A DNA stretch of 64,000 bases from Oceanobacillus senegalensis (GTDB taxonomy: Bacteria; Bacillota; Bacilli; Bacillales; Amphibacillaceae): the NCBI RefSeq assembly GCF_900176885.1, contig NZ_LT839648.1, positions 300,516 through 364,515 of the forward strand. The letters run 5' to 3'. Position 1 is the first letter of the stretch. Each line of letters opens with the position of its first letter. Positions 1-11,268 of this stretch are shown here, one piece after another. The translations under genes and the position numbers were made by a program. The notes under the pieces are model-generated. The model worked only from the letters and a program-made list of their open reading frames with translations. It did no database searches and was not told the origin of the DNA.

Positions 1-2870
<2,870 letters not shown>

Positions 2871-2934
2871 ACTTCTTAAAGGATGTCAGTGATTAACTCT
2901 TATTTAGTTTTGAAGGTGCAAACCTAAAAATATA

Positions 2935-3052
2935 TGTCTAGTGACAATGGCGGAGAGGTCACACCTGTTCCCATGCCGAACACAGTAGTTAAGCTCTCCA
3001 GCGCCGATGGTAGTTGGGGTTAACCCCTGCGAGAGTAGGACGTTGCTAGGCA
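2935..3052 (+). rRNA. 5S ribosomal RNA
   Basis: This is a canonical 5S rRNA about 65 nt after the 23S gene. It has the conserved CCGAACACAGTAGTTAAGCTC and GAGAGTAGGACG blocks, and terminal helix strands TGTCTAGTG and CTAGGCA that pair. It is the last gene of the rRNA operon; no tRNA genes follow. Confidence 0.97.
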
Positions 3053-3060
3053 ATTTTGAA

Positions 3061-3093
3061 AGGACAGAATACAAGTGTATTCTGTCCTTTTTG
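3061..3093 (+). terminator. rRNA operon terminator
   Basis: Perfect 13-nt arms AGGACAGAATACA and TGTATTCTGTCCT are followed by a T-tract directly after the 5S gene. This is a strong intrinsic terminator for the rRNA operon. Confidence 0.9.
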
Positions 3094-3188
3094 ATTATCC
3101 TTTTATAGAAATGACGAGTATATATTATTTATTTGAAAGGCTCTTTGCGTATATTTTGTTGGTTTTTTACTTAGCATTTGAAGGATAA

Positions 3189-3277
3189 TGTGCACTAACT
3201 TGTTAAGATAGTTGGTGCATTAATACCGCTACGGAAAGCGACTGCCCGCAGTGGAAATCAACGTGCACCAACAAACA
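3189..3277. repeat. degenerate dispersed palindromic repeat
   Basis: The stretch has GTGCACTAACT at one side and CGTGCACCAAC at the other, with AATACCGCTACGGAAA between. The latter matches the end of the larger repeat at 28497-28619. It looks like a decayed copy. The remaining bases of 3094-3500 show no gene. Confidence 0.5.
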
Positions 3278-3500
3278 TTATTGTTCTGTAGGTTAATGCC
3301 CATCATATCTATTTTGTGTAAAAAGCAACAATCTTTTAGGAAGTAACCATTTCAAAAGTGTCAATAAAATCCTACTAAAAGGTTCAGCATTTTCATTTTT
3401 TATGACGAAACTAGGAACAATTCAGATTTTAGTAATAGGAGTTGCATAAAAATAGGGAGACTACAGAACTATCCTTGTAGTATCCCTAGTGTCCTTCATT

Positions 3501-4838
3501 TTATTGTGCTTTCTCCAACATTTGTCCAGTAGTAACAGTTTTTTTTCCTTGTTGATTGGCTATGACAATAGCTAATGCTGCAATGATTCCTGGAATAGCA
3601 AATATGATGAAATTCAGCTGTAAAGTTAAATTAGAATCGAGTAAAATACCACCAACGGCTGGTCCCATTATTGCACCTATCCGGCCGACCCCTAACGCCC
3701 ACCCGAGCGCAGTTGATCGCATGGTTACCTCATAGAATTGGGAAGTGTAGGAATGGGTAAGGTTTTGTGTGCCAACTGTTGCAGCACCTGCAATCGCTAC
3801 GATCCCATACAATAGTATCATATTCGTTGCAAATCCAAGACTTGTTATCGTGACAAACGCAACTAGGAAGAACAGAATAAGCGATTTTCCAACACCCCAA
3901 CGGTCAGCAACCCACCCCATAAGTATGGAACCTACTGTAGCACCGGCATTTAATGCGAGCAAGAAGCTTAAACTTGAGCCAAGAGGGAAACCAGCTTCGG
4001 TCATAAATTTAGGAAGCCATGTATTCAAACCATATAACATCAGCAGAGACATAGCGTAGGTGATCCAGATCATCACCGTTAAAAGAGCTCTTTTTTCAGT
4101 AAATAAATTCTTCACTGGTGATGAGGTTTCCTTTGGCTTATTTAATACGAAAATTTCCTTTTCAGATGGTTTATAGTTTACATTTAACTTTAGAAGAATA
4201 TTCTGTATCTTTTTCGTATCATTTTTAGTAATTAACGTACTGACTGAGTCTGGTAATAATTTGATTAAAAAAGGTATGAACAATAATGGAAGGGCACCAA
4301 TGAAGAAGACGGATTCCCAGCCTAATTTTGCTACCATAAGCATACTTAAAAGAGCAGCGAAAACACCGCCAATTGAAAATCCGGTCATAATAGTAGCAAT
4401 CATACGGCTACGCAATCTTTTCGGTGAATACTCACTAATCAATCCAATAACGTTCGGCATCATACCGCCCAATCCTAAACCGGTAATGAACCTGAATACT
4501 CCGAACCATTCTGGGCTTGGTGCTAGTCCTGATAGAACCATAAATAAACTGAAAATCGAAATACATATCAAGATAATTTTTTTTCGTCCTAATTTATCTG
4601 CCAAGGTTCCAAATATAAAAGCACCTAACATCATTCCAAATAAAGCATAGCTGCCATATATCCCTGCTTCAACAGATGATATTCCCCAATCTTCCATGAT
4701 GGAAGGAACTACAGCACCATAGATGACTAAATCAAAGCCGTCAAACACCATTAAGACTGTACCCCAAAACAATAACATCCAATGAAACTTATTAAACTTT
4801 GCTTTTTCAATTAATTGTTCTGCATTTGTTGTATGCAT
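3501..4838 (-). CDS. MFS transporter, aromatic acid:H+ symporter type
   Basis: A 445-residue integral membrane protein with about 12 hydrophobic segments. The N-terminal membrane segment carries DGFDLVIYGAVVPS (about residues 33-46), the D-G-x-D signature of the AAHS group (PcaK/BenK/NiaP-like), and a GTLADKLGRKK motif A follows near 77-87. It probably imports an aromatic or small organic acid with protons; the substrate cannot be read from sequence. The start follows GAGGGGGAG. It is a single gene downstream of and convergent with the rRNA operon. No catabolic genes for aromatics lie beside it, so a function such as nicotinate or benzoate uptake is only a family-level suggestion. Confidence 0.85.
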   Translation of the reverse strand: MHTTNAEQLIEKAKFNKFHWMLLFWGTVLMVFDGFDLVIYGAVVPSIMEDWGISSVEAGIYGSYALFGMMLGAFIFGTLADKLGRKKIILICISIFSLFMVLSGLAPSPEWFGVFRFITGLGLGGMMPNVIGLISEYSPKRLRSRMIATIMTGFSIGGVFAALLSMLMVAKLGWESVFFIGALPLLFIPFLIKLLPDSVSTLITKNDTKKIQNILLKLNVNYKPSEKEIFVLNKPKETSSPVKNLFTEKRALLTVMIWITYAMSLLMLYGLNTWLPKFMTEAGFPLGSSLSFLLALNAGATVGSILMGWVADRWGVGKSLILFFLVAFVTITSLGFATNMILLYGIVAIAGAATVGTQNLTHSYTSQFYEVTMRSTALGWALGVGRIGAIMGPAVGGILLDSNLTLQLNFIIFAIPGIIAALAIVIANQQGKKTVTTGQMLEKAQ

Positions 4839-5262
4839 TTATTCTCCCCCTCTAATTTAACCCCTAGTTAAGCGCCTAAAACAATCTATCTATGAATTCA
4901 CATAATCGTTTATCACTGACACTTCATCCTGTCTCATTTTGTTGAATTATAGCTTGTAATCGCTGCCATTATTTTAGTATCAACTTCCAAAATGTACGCT
5001 ACTTTCTTTTAGTCGCTTACTATTATTATAATACTAAGATTATTCCGACTTAAATTGAACTTTTCTTCGTTTTCGCCTTAATTCCAAAATATTCTTTATA
5101 CTCTATGAAAAGGTGGCTTCATTAAATAGAGTGTGGGACTATAATATTCTTGTAAAATACGATGGAGATTTGTAGATTGTTTGCCGGCTGAATCTCGACA
5201 TTAGGAACACTATTTATTAATAATTTGGCTGAAATAGATGGGAGTAAATGGTAATATAATGA

Positions 5263-5454
5263 ATAAGAAAACTAGGAAAATGGGAAGATATTTGGACAGA
5301 TCCAACGATAAACGGCTACTTTACGGGAGGATGGAGAACAAACCGAGGTCATATTAAATGAATCAATGGAACTTGAAATCAAATTCCAAGTTATGCTGGG
5401 AATTATGTGTTAGAAGTTGAGTTTTATACGAATTTTATTATAGTGTAAAAAGCG
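5263..5454 (+). pseudogene. possible eroded coding remnant
   Basis: The 4839-5464 intergenic region holds no intact gene. One frame reads KWEDIWTDPTINGYFTGG and runs to a stop at 5359-5361. Another frame nearby reads NQIPSYAGNYVLEVEFYTNF up to a stop near 5446-5454. Both look protein-like, rich in W, Y and F, but they lie in different frames without a start or RBS. I do not recognise the family. The reading as a frameshifted remnant is inference. Confidence 0.25.
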
Positions 5455-5464
5455 GGGTGGCTTT

Positions 5465-5761
5465 TTGAAAAAGATATTTGTGAAAGCTTGTAATTGGTTA
5501 GCCTTTATTCTTTTCATTCTTTGTATCATCAGTGTGTTATTTGATATTACGGTGTATCATTCTAATTACATTGTTTTCTATGGAATAAGTGTTTTAGGTT
5601 TAATTATCGGGCTAATGAGTTGGCTTTTTCGTAGGTTTAATCCAATGAAATCAGTCACTAAAATAGTAGGATATATTGGATTTTATGGGAATTTTGCCGT
5701 TGTTATTTTATTTTTTCCACCTATTTTTGCGATTTGGGGAACCTTTCTTTTTGGACCGTAA
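5465..5761 (+). CDS. small hypothetical membrane protein
   Basis: A 98-residue protein with a TTG start preceded by GCGGGGTGG. Three hydrophobic stretches (about residues 10-30, 37-55 and 68-95) with short basic loops suggest a three-pass membrane protein. No catalytic motif is visible and I do not recognise a family. It stands alone between the MFS gene and the csbB operon; an eroded ORF lies just upstream. Confidence 0.6.
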   Translation: MKKIFVKACNWLAFILFILCIISVLFDITVYHSNYIVFYGISVLGLIIGLMSWLFRRFNPMKSVTKIVGYIGFYGNFAVVILFFPPIFAIWGTFLFGP

Positions 5762-5819
5762 AAAGGATGGTTTAGGCTAGATATCTCTAGAATATAAAAC
5801 CAAAAATATAGAGGGGAAA

Positions 5820-5963
5820 ATGAATATGACCGTAAAGGAACGAATCAATAGAGAATACTTCCTGCAAATAAAGTCTCTATTTCCCTTCAACACCATCGAC
5901 ATTTCCTGGGAAATAATGATGGATTATGACAAATCAATCGACAGCTTAGGCGTTAGCAGATAG
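5820..5963 (+). CDS. small ORF, 47 aa, unknown
   Basis: The ATG at 5820 follows AGAGGGGAAA and opens a 47-codon frame ending in TAG. The peptide starts MNMTVKERINREYF and ends DYDKSIDSLGVSR. It is soluble and charged, with no signal peptide. It may be a genuine small protein or the surviving N-terminus of a truncated gene. No family is recognised. Confidence 0.4.
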   Translation: MNMTVKERINREYFLQIKSLFPFNTIDISWEIMMDYDKSIDSLGVSR

Positions 5964-6007
5964 CGGTAAAATTAATTGTTTATCTTAACAAAATCCATTT
6001 ACAAACC

Positions 6008-6040
6008 ATCGTTTTGTTCTATAGAGCAAAACGATTTTTT
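6008..6040 (+). terminator. intrinsic terminator
   Basis: Arms ATCGTTTTG (6008-6016) and CAAAACGAT (6027-6035) are followed by TTTTTT. It probably ends transcription of the two small upstream ORFs. Confidence 0.75.
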
Positions 6041-6071
6041 AGTTTGAATTTTCATTTGTACTATTATGATA

Positions 6072-6186
6072 AATGTGCACTAACATGGAGTACGTTGATT
6101 TTAAGTTCGTATGAAGATTATTAGATACAAAATGAAAACCTTACAACCAGCGATGTGTTTTTCCGCAGTGGTATTAGCGCACCATC
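6072..6186. repeat. degenerate dispersed palindromic repeat
   Basis: GTGCACTAAC near 6075 and TTTTTCCGCAGTGGTATTAGCGCACC near 6158-6183 resemble the ends of the repeat family seen at 3189, 17509 and 28497. It lies in the gap before csbB; nothing else is visible in 5964-6335 apart from the terminator at 6008. Confidence 0.4.
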
Positions 6187-6335
6187 ATCCCCTATTTATA
6201 ATCAGTAACATAGCCTCAATTGATTAACAAATATTTAAACTACTTTTATATTTCCTCAATATTTACCCTATACAATCTAAGGTGAAGGATTGGTTGTGCA
6301 TATTGTATTTGGAAGTTATAGGGGGTTGGGAAACG

Positions 6336-7352
6336 ATGGAAATGCCGCTCATTACATTTTTACTTCCAGCGTATAATGAGGGAGAAAATATCCATGAACT
6401 GTATGAGCAATTGGTTTCGGAAACGAAGGATCTATATTATTCCTTCGAATACTTATTCATTGATGATGGTAGTACAGATGATACGCTTGATAAGATTAAA
6501 TATCTTGCCTTTTATTCGGATGATGTGCGGTATGTTTCTTTCTCACGGAATTTTGGGAAGGAGGCTGCCATGTATGCTGGATTAAAGCATGCTAAAGGGG
6601 AGGCGGTCATCATTATGGATACGGATTTACAGCATCCGTCTCATTTAATTCCGTCCTTAATAAAGGGATATGAGGCGGGATACCATCAGGTGATTGCAAA
6701 GCGCAATCGCAAAGGGGAGTCCAGATGTAGTCAATTTTTCACCAGAAGCTTCTATCAAATCATGAATAAATGGAGTGATGTCGCCCTTCAGAATGGGGAA
6801 GGAGATTTTCGATTATTAAGTAGAAAAGCGGTAAATGCCCTTCTCAGTTTAAGTGAAGGGAATCGTTTTTCAAAAGGACTTTATTCATGGATTGGTCTGT
6901 CTCAAACGACGGTGACCTACGAGAATGTCCTTCGGGAAAATGGAAAAAGTAAATGGAAATTCTCTTCTTTACTTTCCTATGCACTGGATGGAATGCTTTC
7001 GTTTAATACGAAGCCTTTACGATTATGTTGCTATTTAGGGCTTATCACGATATTGATGTCGTTTATTTATATTTTCATTACGTTCCTTTCCATTATCCGT
7101 AATGGGGTGGAGGTGCCAGGATATTTTACAACGATTTCAGCAGTTCTCTTTCTTGGCGGTGTTCAATTATTTTGCTTAGGAATTATTGGTGAGTATATCG
7201 GCCGAATCTACAATGAAACGAAAAAACGACCGCATTATATTCTGGAGGAAAGTAACACAACGGATCCAAACGTAGAAGTTAGAGAAATCATACCCCCGCA
7301 TCGTTCATGGGATTTATCAGAAAAACAAGGAAAAGAGAAAGTGACTTCATAG
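6336..7352 (+). CDS. csbB: polyprenyl-phosphate glycosyltransferase, CsbB/GtrB type
   Basis: A GT2 enzyme (338 aa from the chosen ATG) expected to load a sugar, GlcNAc in Bacillus subtilis CsbB, onto undecaprenyl phosphate at the inner membrane face. It shows LLPAYNEGENI, the DDGSTDDT nucleotide site and MDTDLQHP with the DxD-like metal ligands, then two C-terminal membrane helices typical of DPM1/GtrB proteins. An in-frame GTG at 6282 exists, but GGGGGTTGGG before 6336 and the family N-terminus support the later ATG. The gene is followed after 18 nt by the GtcA-like flippase and then YfhO, the three-part system that glycosylates lipoteichoic acid. Confidence 0.9.
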   Translation: MEMPLITFLLPAYNEGENIHELYEQLVSETKDLYYSFEYLFIDDGSTDDTLDKIKYLAFYSDDVRYVSFSRNFGKEAAMYAGLKHAKGEAVIIMDTDLQHPSHLIPSLIKGYEAGYHQVIAKRNRKGESRCSQFFTRSFYQIMNKWSDVALQNGEGDFRLLSRKAVNALLSLSEGNRFSKGLYSWIGLSQTTVTYENVLRENGKSKWKFSSLLSYALDGMLSFNTKPLRLCCYLGLITILMSFIYIFITFLSIIRNGVEVPGYFTTISAVLFLGGVQLFCLGIIGEYIGRIYNETKKRPHYILEESNTTDPNVEVREIIPPHRSWDLSEKQGKEKVTS

Positions 7353-7370
7353 TTTGGGGGAAGAGAAAGT

Positions 7371-7733
7371 TTGAATAAAGAATTTGTTCGATTTGTTGTG
7401 GTAGGTGTGATCAATACCATCAATTACTATGTCCTTTATTTATTCTTGCTGAAGGTAATAGGCGTATTTTATCTACCAAGTCATTTTGCTGCTACAATCA
7501 TCAGTATGTACATATCTTATTTCTTAAACGTTTATTTTACATACAAAGTAAAACCGTCCTTCCAATCCATTCTGATGTTTCCGCTCACCCAAGTTGTGAA
7601 TGTGGGTGTACAGGGGATGTTACTACTTATTTTTGTTGAACTATGGGGGATACCAAATATAGTTGCACCATTTTTTGCAGCAGTGTTCACCATACCTGTT
7701 ACATTTTACGTTACAAGGAGAATTTTGCACTAA
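7371..7733 (+). CDS. gtcA: GtrA/GtcA family flippase
   Basis: A 120-residue protein with four hydrophobic helices and the GtrA-type N-terminus KEFVRFVVVGVINTINYY. The family is thought to flip undecaprenyl-phosphate-linked monosaccharides across the membrane. The TTG start is supported by GGGGGAAGAG just upstream. Its TAA stop shares one base with the ATG of yfhO, so the two are translationally coupled. Confidence 0.9.
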   Translation: MNKEFVRFVVVGVINTINYYVLYLFLLKVIGVFYLPSHFAATIISMYISYFLNVYFTYKVKPSFQSILMFPLTQVVNVGVQGMLLLIFVELWGIPNIVAPFFAAVFTIPVTFYVTRRILH

Positions 7734-10330
7734 TGTATAAAAAAAACAGGAAGCATTGGGTGGGGATTATTGTTGTTGCCTTGGTCGTTTCCACGATATG
7801 TCATCTCTTTTTTATCCTACAAAAAGCAGATGGTATTCTGATGACGGGATTCAATGATGGATTGTCTCAGATGCTTCCATTTAAAAAGCTTATCTATGAC
7901 GAATACACGAGGGCTAACTTCTTTTATTCGGATTCCTTTGGGTTTGGTGGGGGAATTTACTCCCAGCTAGGCTATTACTACTCAACCAATATCCTATTCC
8001 TTATCCATGTTGCTTTCATTTTTTTATTAGAAACGTTACATATTATACCCCATCCGGATATGGCTTTTTGGGCGGATGCTATTTTGCCAATGAGTATTGT
8101 GAAGCTTGCTGCAATCATTGTGGTGACGACCGTTTATTTTAAAAAAATATCTTTCCGAACGGCTGCTGCATTCCTAGGTGCCGTTGTTTACGCAGCGAAT
8201 GTCCTTTATTTCCGACATGCGATGTATTGGGATTTCTTTACGGATGCGATGTTTTGGTTTGTCCTGCTTCTCATTGGGATGGAAAAAATAATACGAAAAG
8301 AGTCGACATTGGTTTTTGGAATCGCGGTTGCAGCAAATCTTATTACAAATTTTTATTTTGCTTACGTGAATTTTCTTCTAGCCTTCTTTTATATCTTGCT
8401 TCGGTTCGTGATCAAATTTGATAGAAACGAAGAAAAGCCTGTAAAGCAAATTCTTCGGTACAGTTACGTAGGGATGATTGGATTTCTAGTCAGTGCGTTC
8501 GCCTTTATTCCAAGTGTGATAGGTTACTTAAAGAACTATCGCCCAGCTTATACGGACATAATTCCGCTACTAGGCTTTACCGATAATATTTTGTTTAACA
8601 GTCGTGTTCTATTTTTGCCGGTATTTGTTGTCATCATGGTTTGTTTGATACGGTTTTATAAATATCCTGTATTTCGCTTTTTTGCGATACTATCAATTGT
8701 AGGATCCGTGCTCCATTTTGTTCCGTACGTTGGAAGTGTGTTTAACGGATTCTCGGCACCACAAAATCGCTGGGAGCACATCGTTTGTCTCGGCTTTGGT
8801 GGCTTGGTAGCTTTCGTCTTCCAGCATGTTAAGGAAGTAAAGACAAAGCATATTCTCCATGGTTTGATAGCATATCTTCTTTTAGCGACTGTGATAGTGA
8901 AAATAGATGATTACACATTGAATCAAATGTCGGATTGGATTATTCCTGTGATATCTTTCTTGTTCATCCTGGGCTTCCTTTTTATAAGGAAAAGGGCAGT
9001 GCTTTTCATCAGTATCGTGCTTTTCATGGTCATTTCTGCAAATACGTTTCAGTCGGTGAGATTAATGATTCCGCCAAAGGATGGTGTGTTGGCTAGTGAG
9101 TCTGTCTTGCTTGATTCAGAAATGTATAATTCTCAGGAACAACGGCAGCTCATTGAGGTGATGGAAAAAGAGAAAGCAACCGAGCATAGCCGAATCGATT
9201 GGATGGCGCCTACGCGGAATAATACACCGATTGTCCAAGATTACGATGGAATGAGTGTGTATTCGAGTATTTTGAATGAGAATATTCTCTTTTTCTATTA
9301 TACCTATGCTGAAATTAGTATGGATCGGGAGAGTGTAAGTCGATATGCGACATTAGGGGACAGAGCCAACTTGATGAGTCTATGGAATGGCCAGTTTTAC
9401 ATGCGAGAGAAAGAAGCAAAGACTGCTCCATATGGCTTTAGAAAAATAGTTGAGAGTGAAAATTATGTTGCCTATGAAAATCAATGGTTGCTTCCAGCTT
9501 TTCGTAAAACGAATGTCTTGTATGATGCGGATACATTATTAAAAGAGTCTATATTGACAAGAGAGCATGCGATGCTTTCTGGGGCGATTGTTGAAAATGC
9601 GGATATTACTCTGGCTGGATTGCAGAAAGCGGTGAAAATCCGTGATTACTCCATCCAAGAAGTGACGGCTACCTATGATGGAGAGAGGTTAGTTGTTCAT
9701 GAGGATGGCGGTGGTCTGGAGCTCTCACTCGATGAAGCCTTGAATGAAGGGGATGTTTATCTCTCTTTTTATATTGATGGCATTCGAAAAAAAGATGACT
9801 TTTACCTAGAGGTGAATGACTACCAAACATTAAGAAAAAAGTCTGATTCTATCTATCGGACAAATGTCAATGACGTAACCATTCGTGTTGAAGCGGATGA
9901 GACAATTTGCTTAAAGCTCCCAAAAGGAGATTACGAGTTAAGAGATTTGCAGATTTTTCATGAGGATTATAGGGTATTGCGAGATGTGCATGAAAAATAT
10001 GAGGGGAGGGCCCCTTTACCGATAACATGGGAAAATGGCTTGGTTAAAGGCACGGTTGTTAGTGAAGAAGAAAATGAGATGATTGTCACGCCAATTCCGT
10101 ATGAGAAGGGTTGGCATTTGAAAGTAAACGGGAAGAAAGTTCCGATTGAAAGAGTGAATTACTCGTTTATTGGCATCCCCTTAGAGGTTGGGGAAAATAA
10201 CATTGAAATGATGTATCTTCCTCCGTATTTTGGCTGGACAGTTGCGATGAGCCTTGGTGGGGGAATAATCTTTTGTTTTCTGTTATATAGGGAGAGGTTG
10301 AATGCGAAAACGCGTACTACCATCAAGTAA
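7733..10330 (+). CDS. yfhO: YfhO family membrane glycosyltransferase
   Basis: An 865-residue GT-C type membrane protein: about 12 N-terminal helices up to roughly residue 440, then a large extracytoplasmic domain and a last helix near the C-terminus. In B. subtilis YfhO moves GlcNAc from its lipid carrier onto lipoteichoic acid. Features fitting the family are the acidic first outer loop (GFNDGLSQMLPFKKLIYDEY), the P-rich C-terminal domain and overall length close to the B. subtilis protein. The start is set by AAGGAG at 7715-7720 and coupling to the gtcA stop; an upstream in-frame extension overlaps gtcA and is rejected. Confidence 0.9.
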   Translation: MYKKNRKHWVGIIVVALVVSTICHLFFILQKADGILMTGFNDGLSQMLPFKKLIYDEYTRANFFYSDSFGFGGGIYSQLGYYYSTNILFLIHVAFIFLLETLHIIPHPDMAFWADAILPMSIVKLAAIIVVTTVYFKKISFRTAAAFLGAVVYAANVLYFRHAMYWDFFTDAMFWFVLLLIGMEKIIRKESTLVFGIAVAANLITNFYFAYVNFLLAFFYILLRFVIKFDRNEEKPVKQILRYSYVGMIGFLVSAFAFIPSVIGYLKNYRPAYTDIIPLLGFTDNILFNSRVLFLPVFVVIMVCLIRFYKYPVFRFFAILSIVGSVLHFVPYVGSVFNGFSAPQNRWEHIVCLGFGGLVAFVFQHVKEVKTKHILHGLIAYLLLATVIVKIDDYTLNQMSDWIIPVISFLFILGFLFIRKRAVLFISIVLFMVISANTFQSVRLMIPPKDGVLASESVLLDSEMYNSQEQRQLIEVMEKEKATEHSRIDWMAPTRNNTPIVQDYDGMSVYSSILNENILFFYYTYAEISMDRESVSRYATLGDRANLMSLWNGQFYMREKEAKTAPYGFRKIVESENYVAYENQWLLPAFRKTNVLYDADTLLKESILTREHAMLSGAIVENADITLAGLQKAVKIRDYSIQEVTATYDGERLVVHEDGGGLELSLDEALNEGDVYLSFYIDGIRKKDDFYLEVNDYQTLRKKSDSIYRTNVNDVTIRVEADETICLKLPKGDYELRDLQIFHEDYRVLRDVHEKYEGRAPLPITWENGLVKGTVVSEEENEMIVTPIPYEKGWHLKVNGKKVPIERVNYSFIGIPLEVGENNIEMMYLPPYFGWTVAMSLGGGIIFCFLLYRERLNAKTRTTIK

Positions 10331-10348
10331 AGGGGGACCTACGACAAT

Positions 10349-10939
10349 ATGGAAAAAGAGATGTTGCTAGAAAAATTACATCAAAATAAAATGGTCGCTG
10401 CTCTAAAGGATCCGAAATATATGGAAAAAATGCTGAAACAAAAGCAAAATTTGAGTGCTGTGTTGCTAATGACCGGTACGATTTTAACCGTGAAGCGCTA
10501 TGTTGATTTTATTCAAGATAATGGGCTCCCGGTGATTTTACACGTGGAGAAAATAGGTGGTCTGGAAATGGACAAGTCTGGAATGGACTTTGTAAAAAAA
10601 TACGTCAAGCCAGCTGCCATCGTAACGACAAATCAAGGAATTATAAAACGGGCGAAAAAGGCTGGATTGTTCGTTGTTCAGCGAATCTTTCTAATCGATA
10701 CGGATGTGTATCATCATTTAGTACAGGATCCTCGTAATATCCAGGCCGATGTAATTGAAATTATGCCAAGCAGGGCACCAGACTTTATTGAAAAATTATC
10801 CAAAGTGTCACCCGTTCCTGTGATTACAGGAGGACTGCTGTCATTACCAGAGCACGCCAAAGTTGCATTAGAACACGGTGCTATCGCAGTTTCTACTTCT
10901 AATCCGGATATGTGGAAGGGAGATTTAAGTCAGATGTAA
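10349..10939 (+). CDS. glpP: glycerol-3-phosphate responsive antiterminator GlpP
   Basis: A 196-residue TIM-barrel RNA-binding regulator. Family hallmarks are MTGTILTVKRYVDF, LHVEKIGG, VKPAAIVTTNQ and the phosphate-binding end VPVITGGLLS...GAIAVSTSNP. With glycerol-3-phosphate bound, GlpP binds leader RNAs of glp genes and prevents termination. The start follows AAAGGGGGACC. The gene begins 18 nt after yfhO and ends at a terminator, so it is probably transcribed with csbB-gtcA-yfhO. No glpF, glpK or glpD lies in this window; plausible targets here are the leaders at 11111 and 28127. Confidence 0.9.
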   Translation: MEKEMLLEKLHQNKMVAALKDPKYMEKMLKQKQNLSAVLLMTGTILTVKRYVDFIQDNGLPVILHVEKIGGLEMDKSGMDFVKKYVKPAAIVTTNQGIIKRAKKAGLFVVQRIFLIDTDVYHHLVQDPRNIQADVIEIMPSRAPDFIEKLSKVSPVPVITGGLLSLPEHAKVALEHGAIAVSTSNPDMWKGDLSQM

Positions 10940-10975
10940 AGGGGGGAGAGGTTTTTGTCTCCCTTTATTATTTTG
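10938..10975 (+). terminator. terminator after glpP
   Basis: AAAGGGGGGAGA and TCTCCCTTT arms overlap the glpP stop and are followed by ATTATTTT. It separates glpP from the next transcription unit. Confidence 0.7.
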
Positions 10976-11065
10976 CTTCTCATCGCTTTGATTACTTTTT
11001 TTCTTTTCCTTTCTAACTCATTTATTCTAACCATATCAAAAGAAGAAGGAAAAAAATACACAGGC

Positions 11066-11094
11066 TTTACACCTACTTCACATAGAGTTAATAT
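11066..11094 (+). promoter_or_regulatory. sigma-A promoter of the leader/HAD gene
   Basis: TTTACA (11066-11071) and TAATAT (11089-11094) are separated by 17 nt. This is a good match to a vegetative promoter, placed just ahead of the GlpP-type leader. Confidence 0.65.
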
Positions 11095-11110
11095 TTATCC
11101 TTTATGATAG

Positions 11111-11206
11111 ATAGTGAAGTGAATAGGTTACAGGTATAAAGGAAGAGAGACCGCAAATACAGAATGTTAGCTCAGGCATTCGAATATTTGTGGTCTCTCT
11201 TTTTTC
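11111..11206 (+). promoter_or_regulatory. GlpP-type leader with intrinsic terminator
   Basis: A 16-bp stem, AGAGAGACCGCAAATA (11144-11159) with TATTTGTGGTCTCTCT (11185-11200), contains one G-U pair and is followed by six T. The preceding GTGAATAGGTTACAGGT segment recurs as GTGAATAGATTCAAGGT in the leader at 28127. A terminator hairpin in the leader right after a promoter, with glpP one operon away, is the architecture of GlpP-controlled glp leaders. Binding by GlpP is inferred. Confidence 0.65.
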
Positions 11207-11268
11207 GTTGGGAAGGAGTTGATGAACGAAATAGGTGTCATCTAAAATTCTATAAAAGGAGAAAAGAT

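Noticed and set aside
3053-3500. tRNA genes after the rRNA operon
   Set aside because: A terminator follows the 5S at once and no cloverleaf or TTCGAATC-type T-arm is visible.
7643-7732. Extended N-terminus of yfhO
   Set aside because: It overlaps the end of gtcA in another frame; the ATG at 7733 has its own RBS and stop-start coupling.
11164-11268. Extended N-terminus for the HAD phosphatase from the ATG at 11164
   Set aside because: That ATG is in the loop of the leader terminator hairpin; the GTG at 11269 has AAGGAG at proper spacing and gives the family length.
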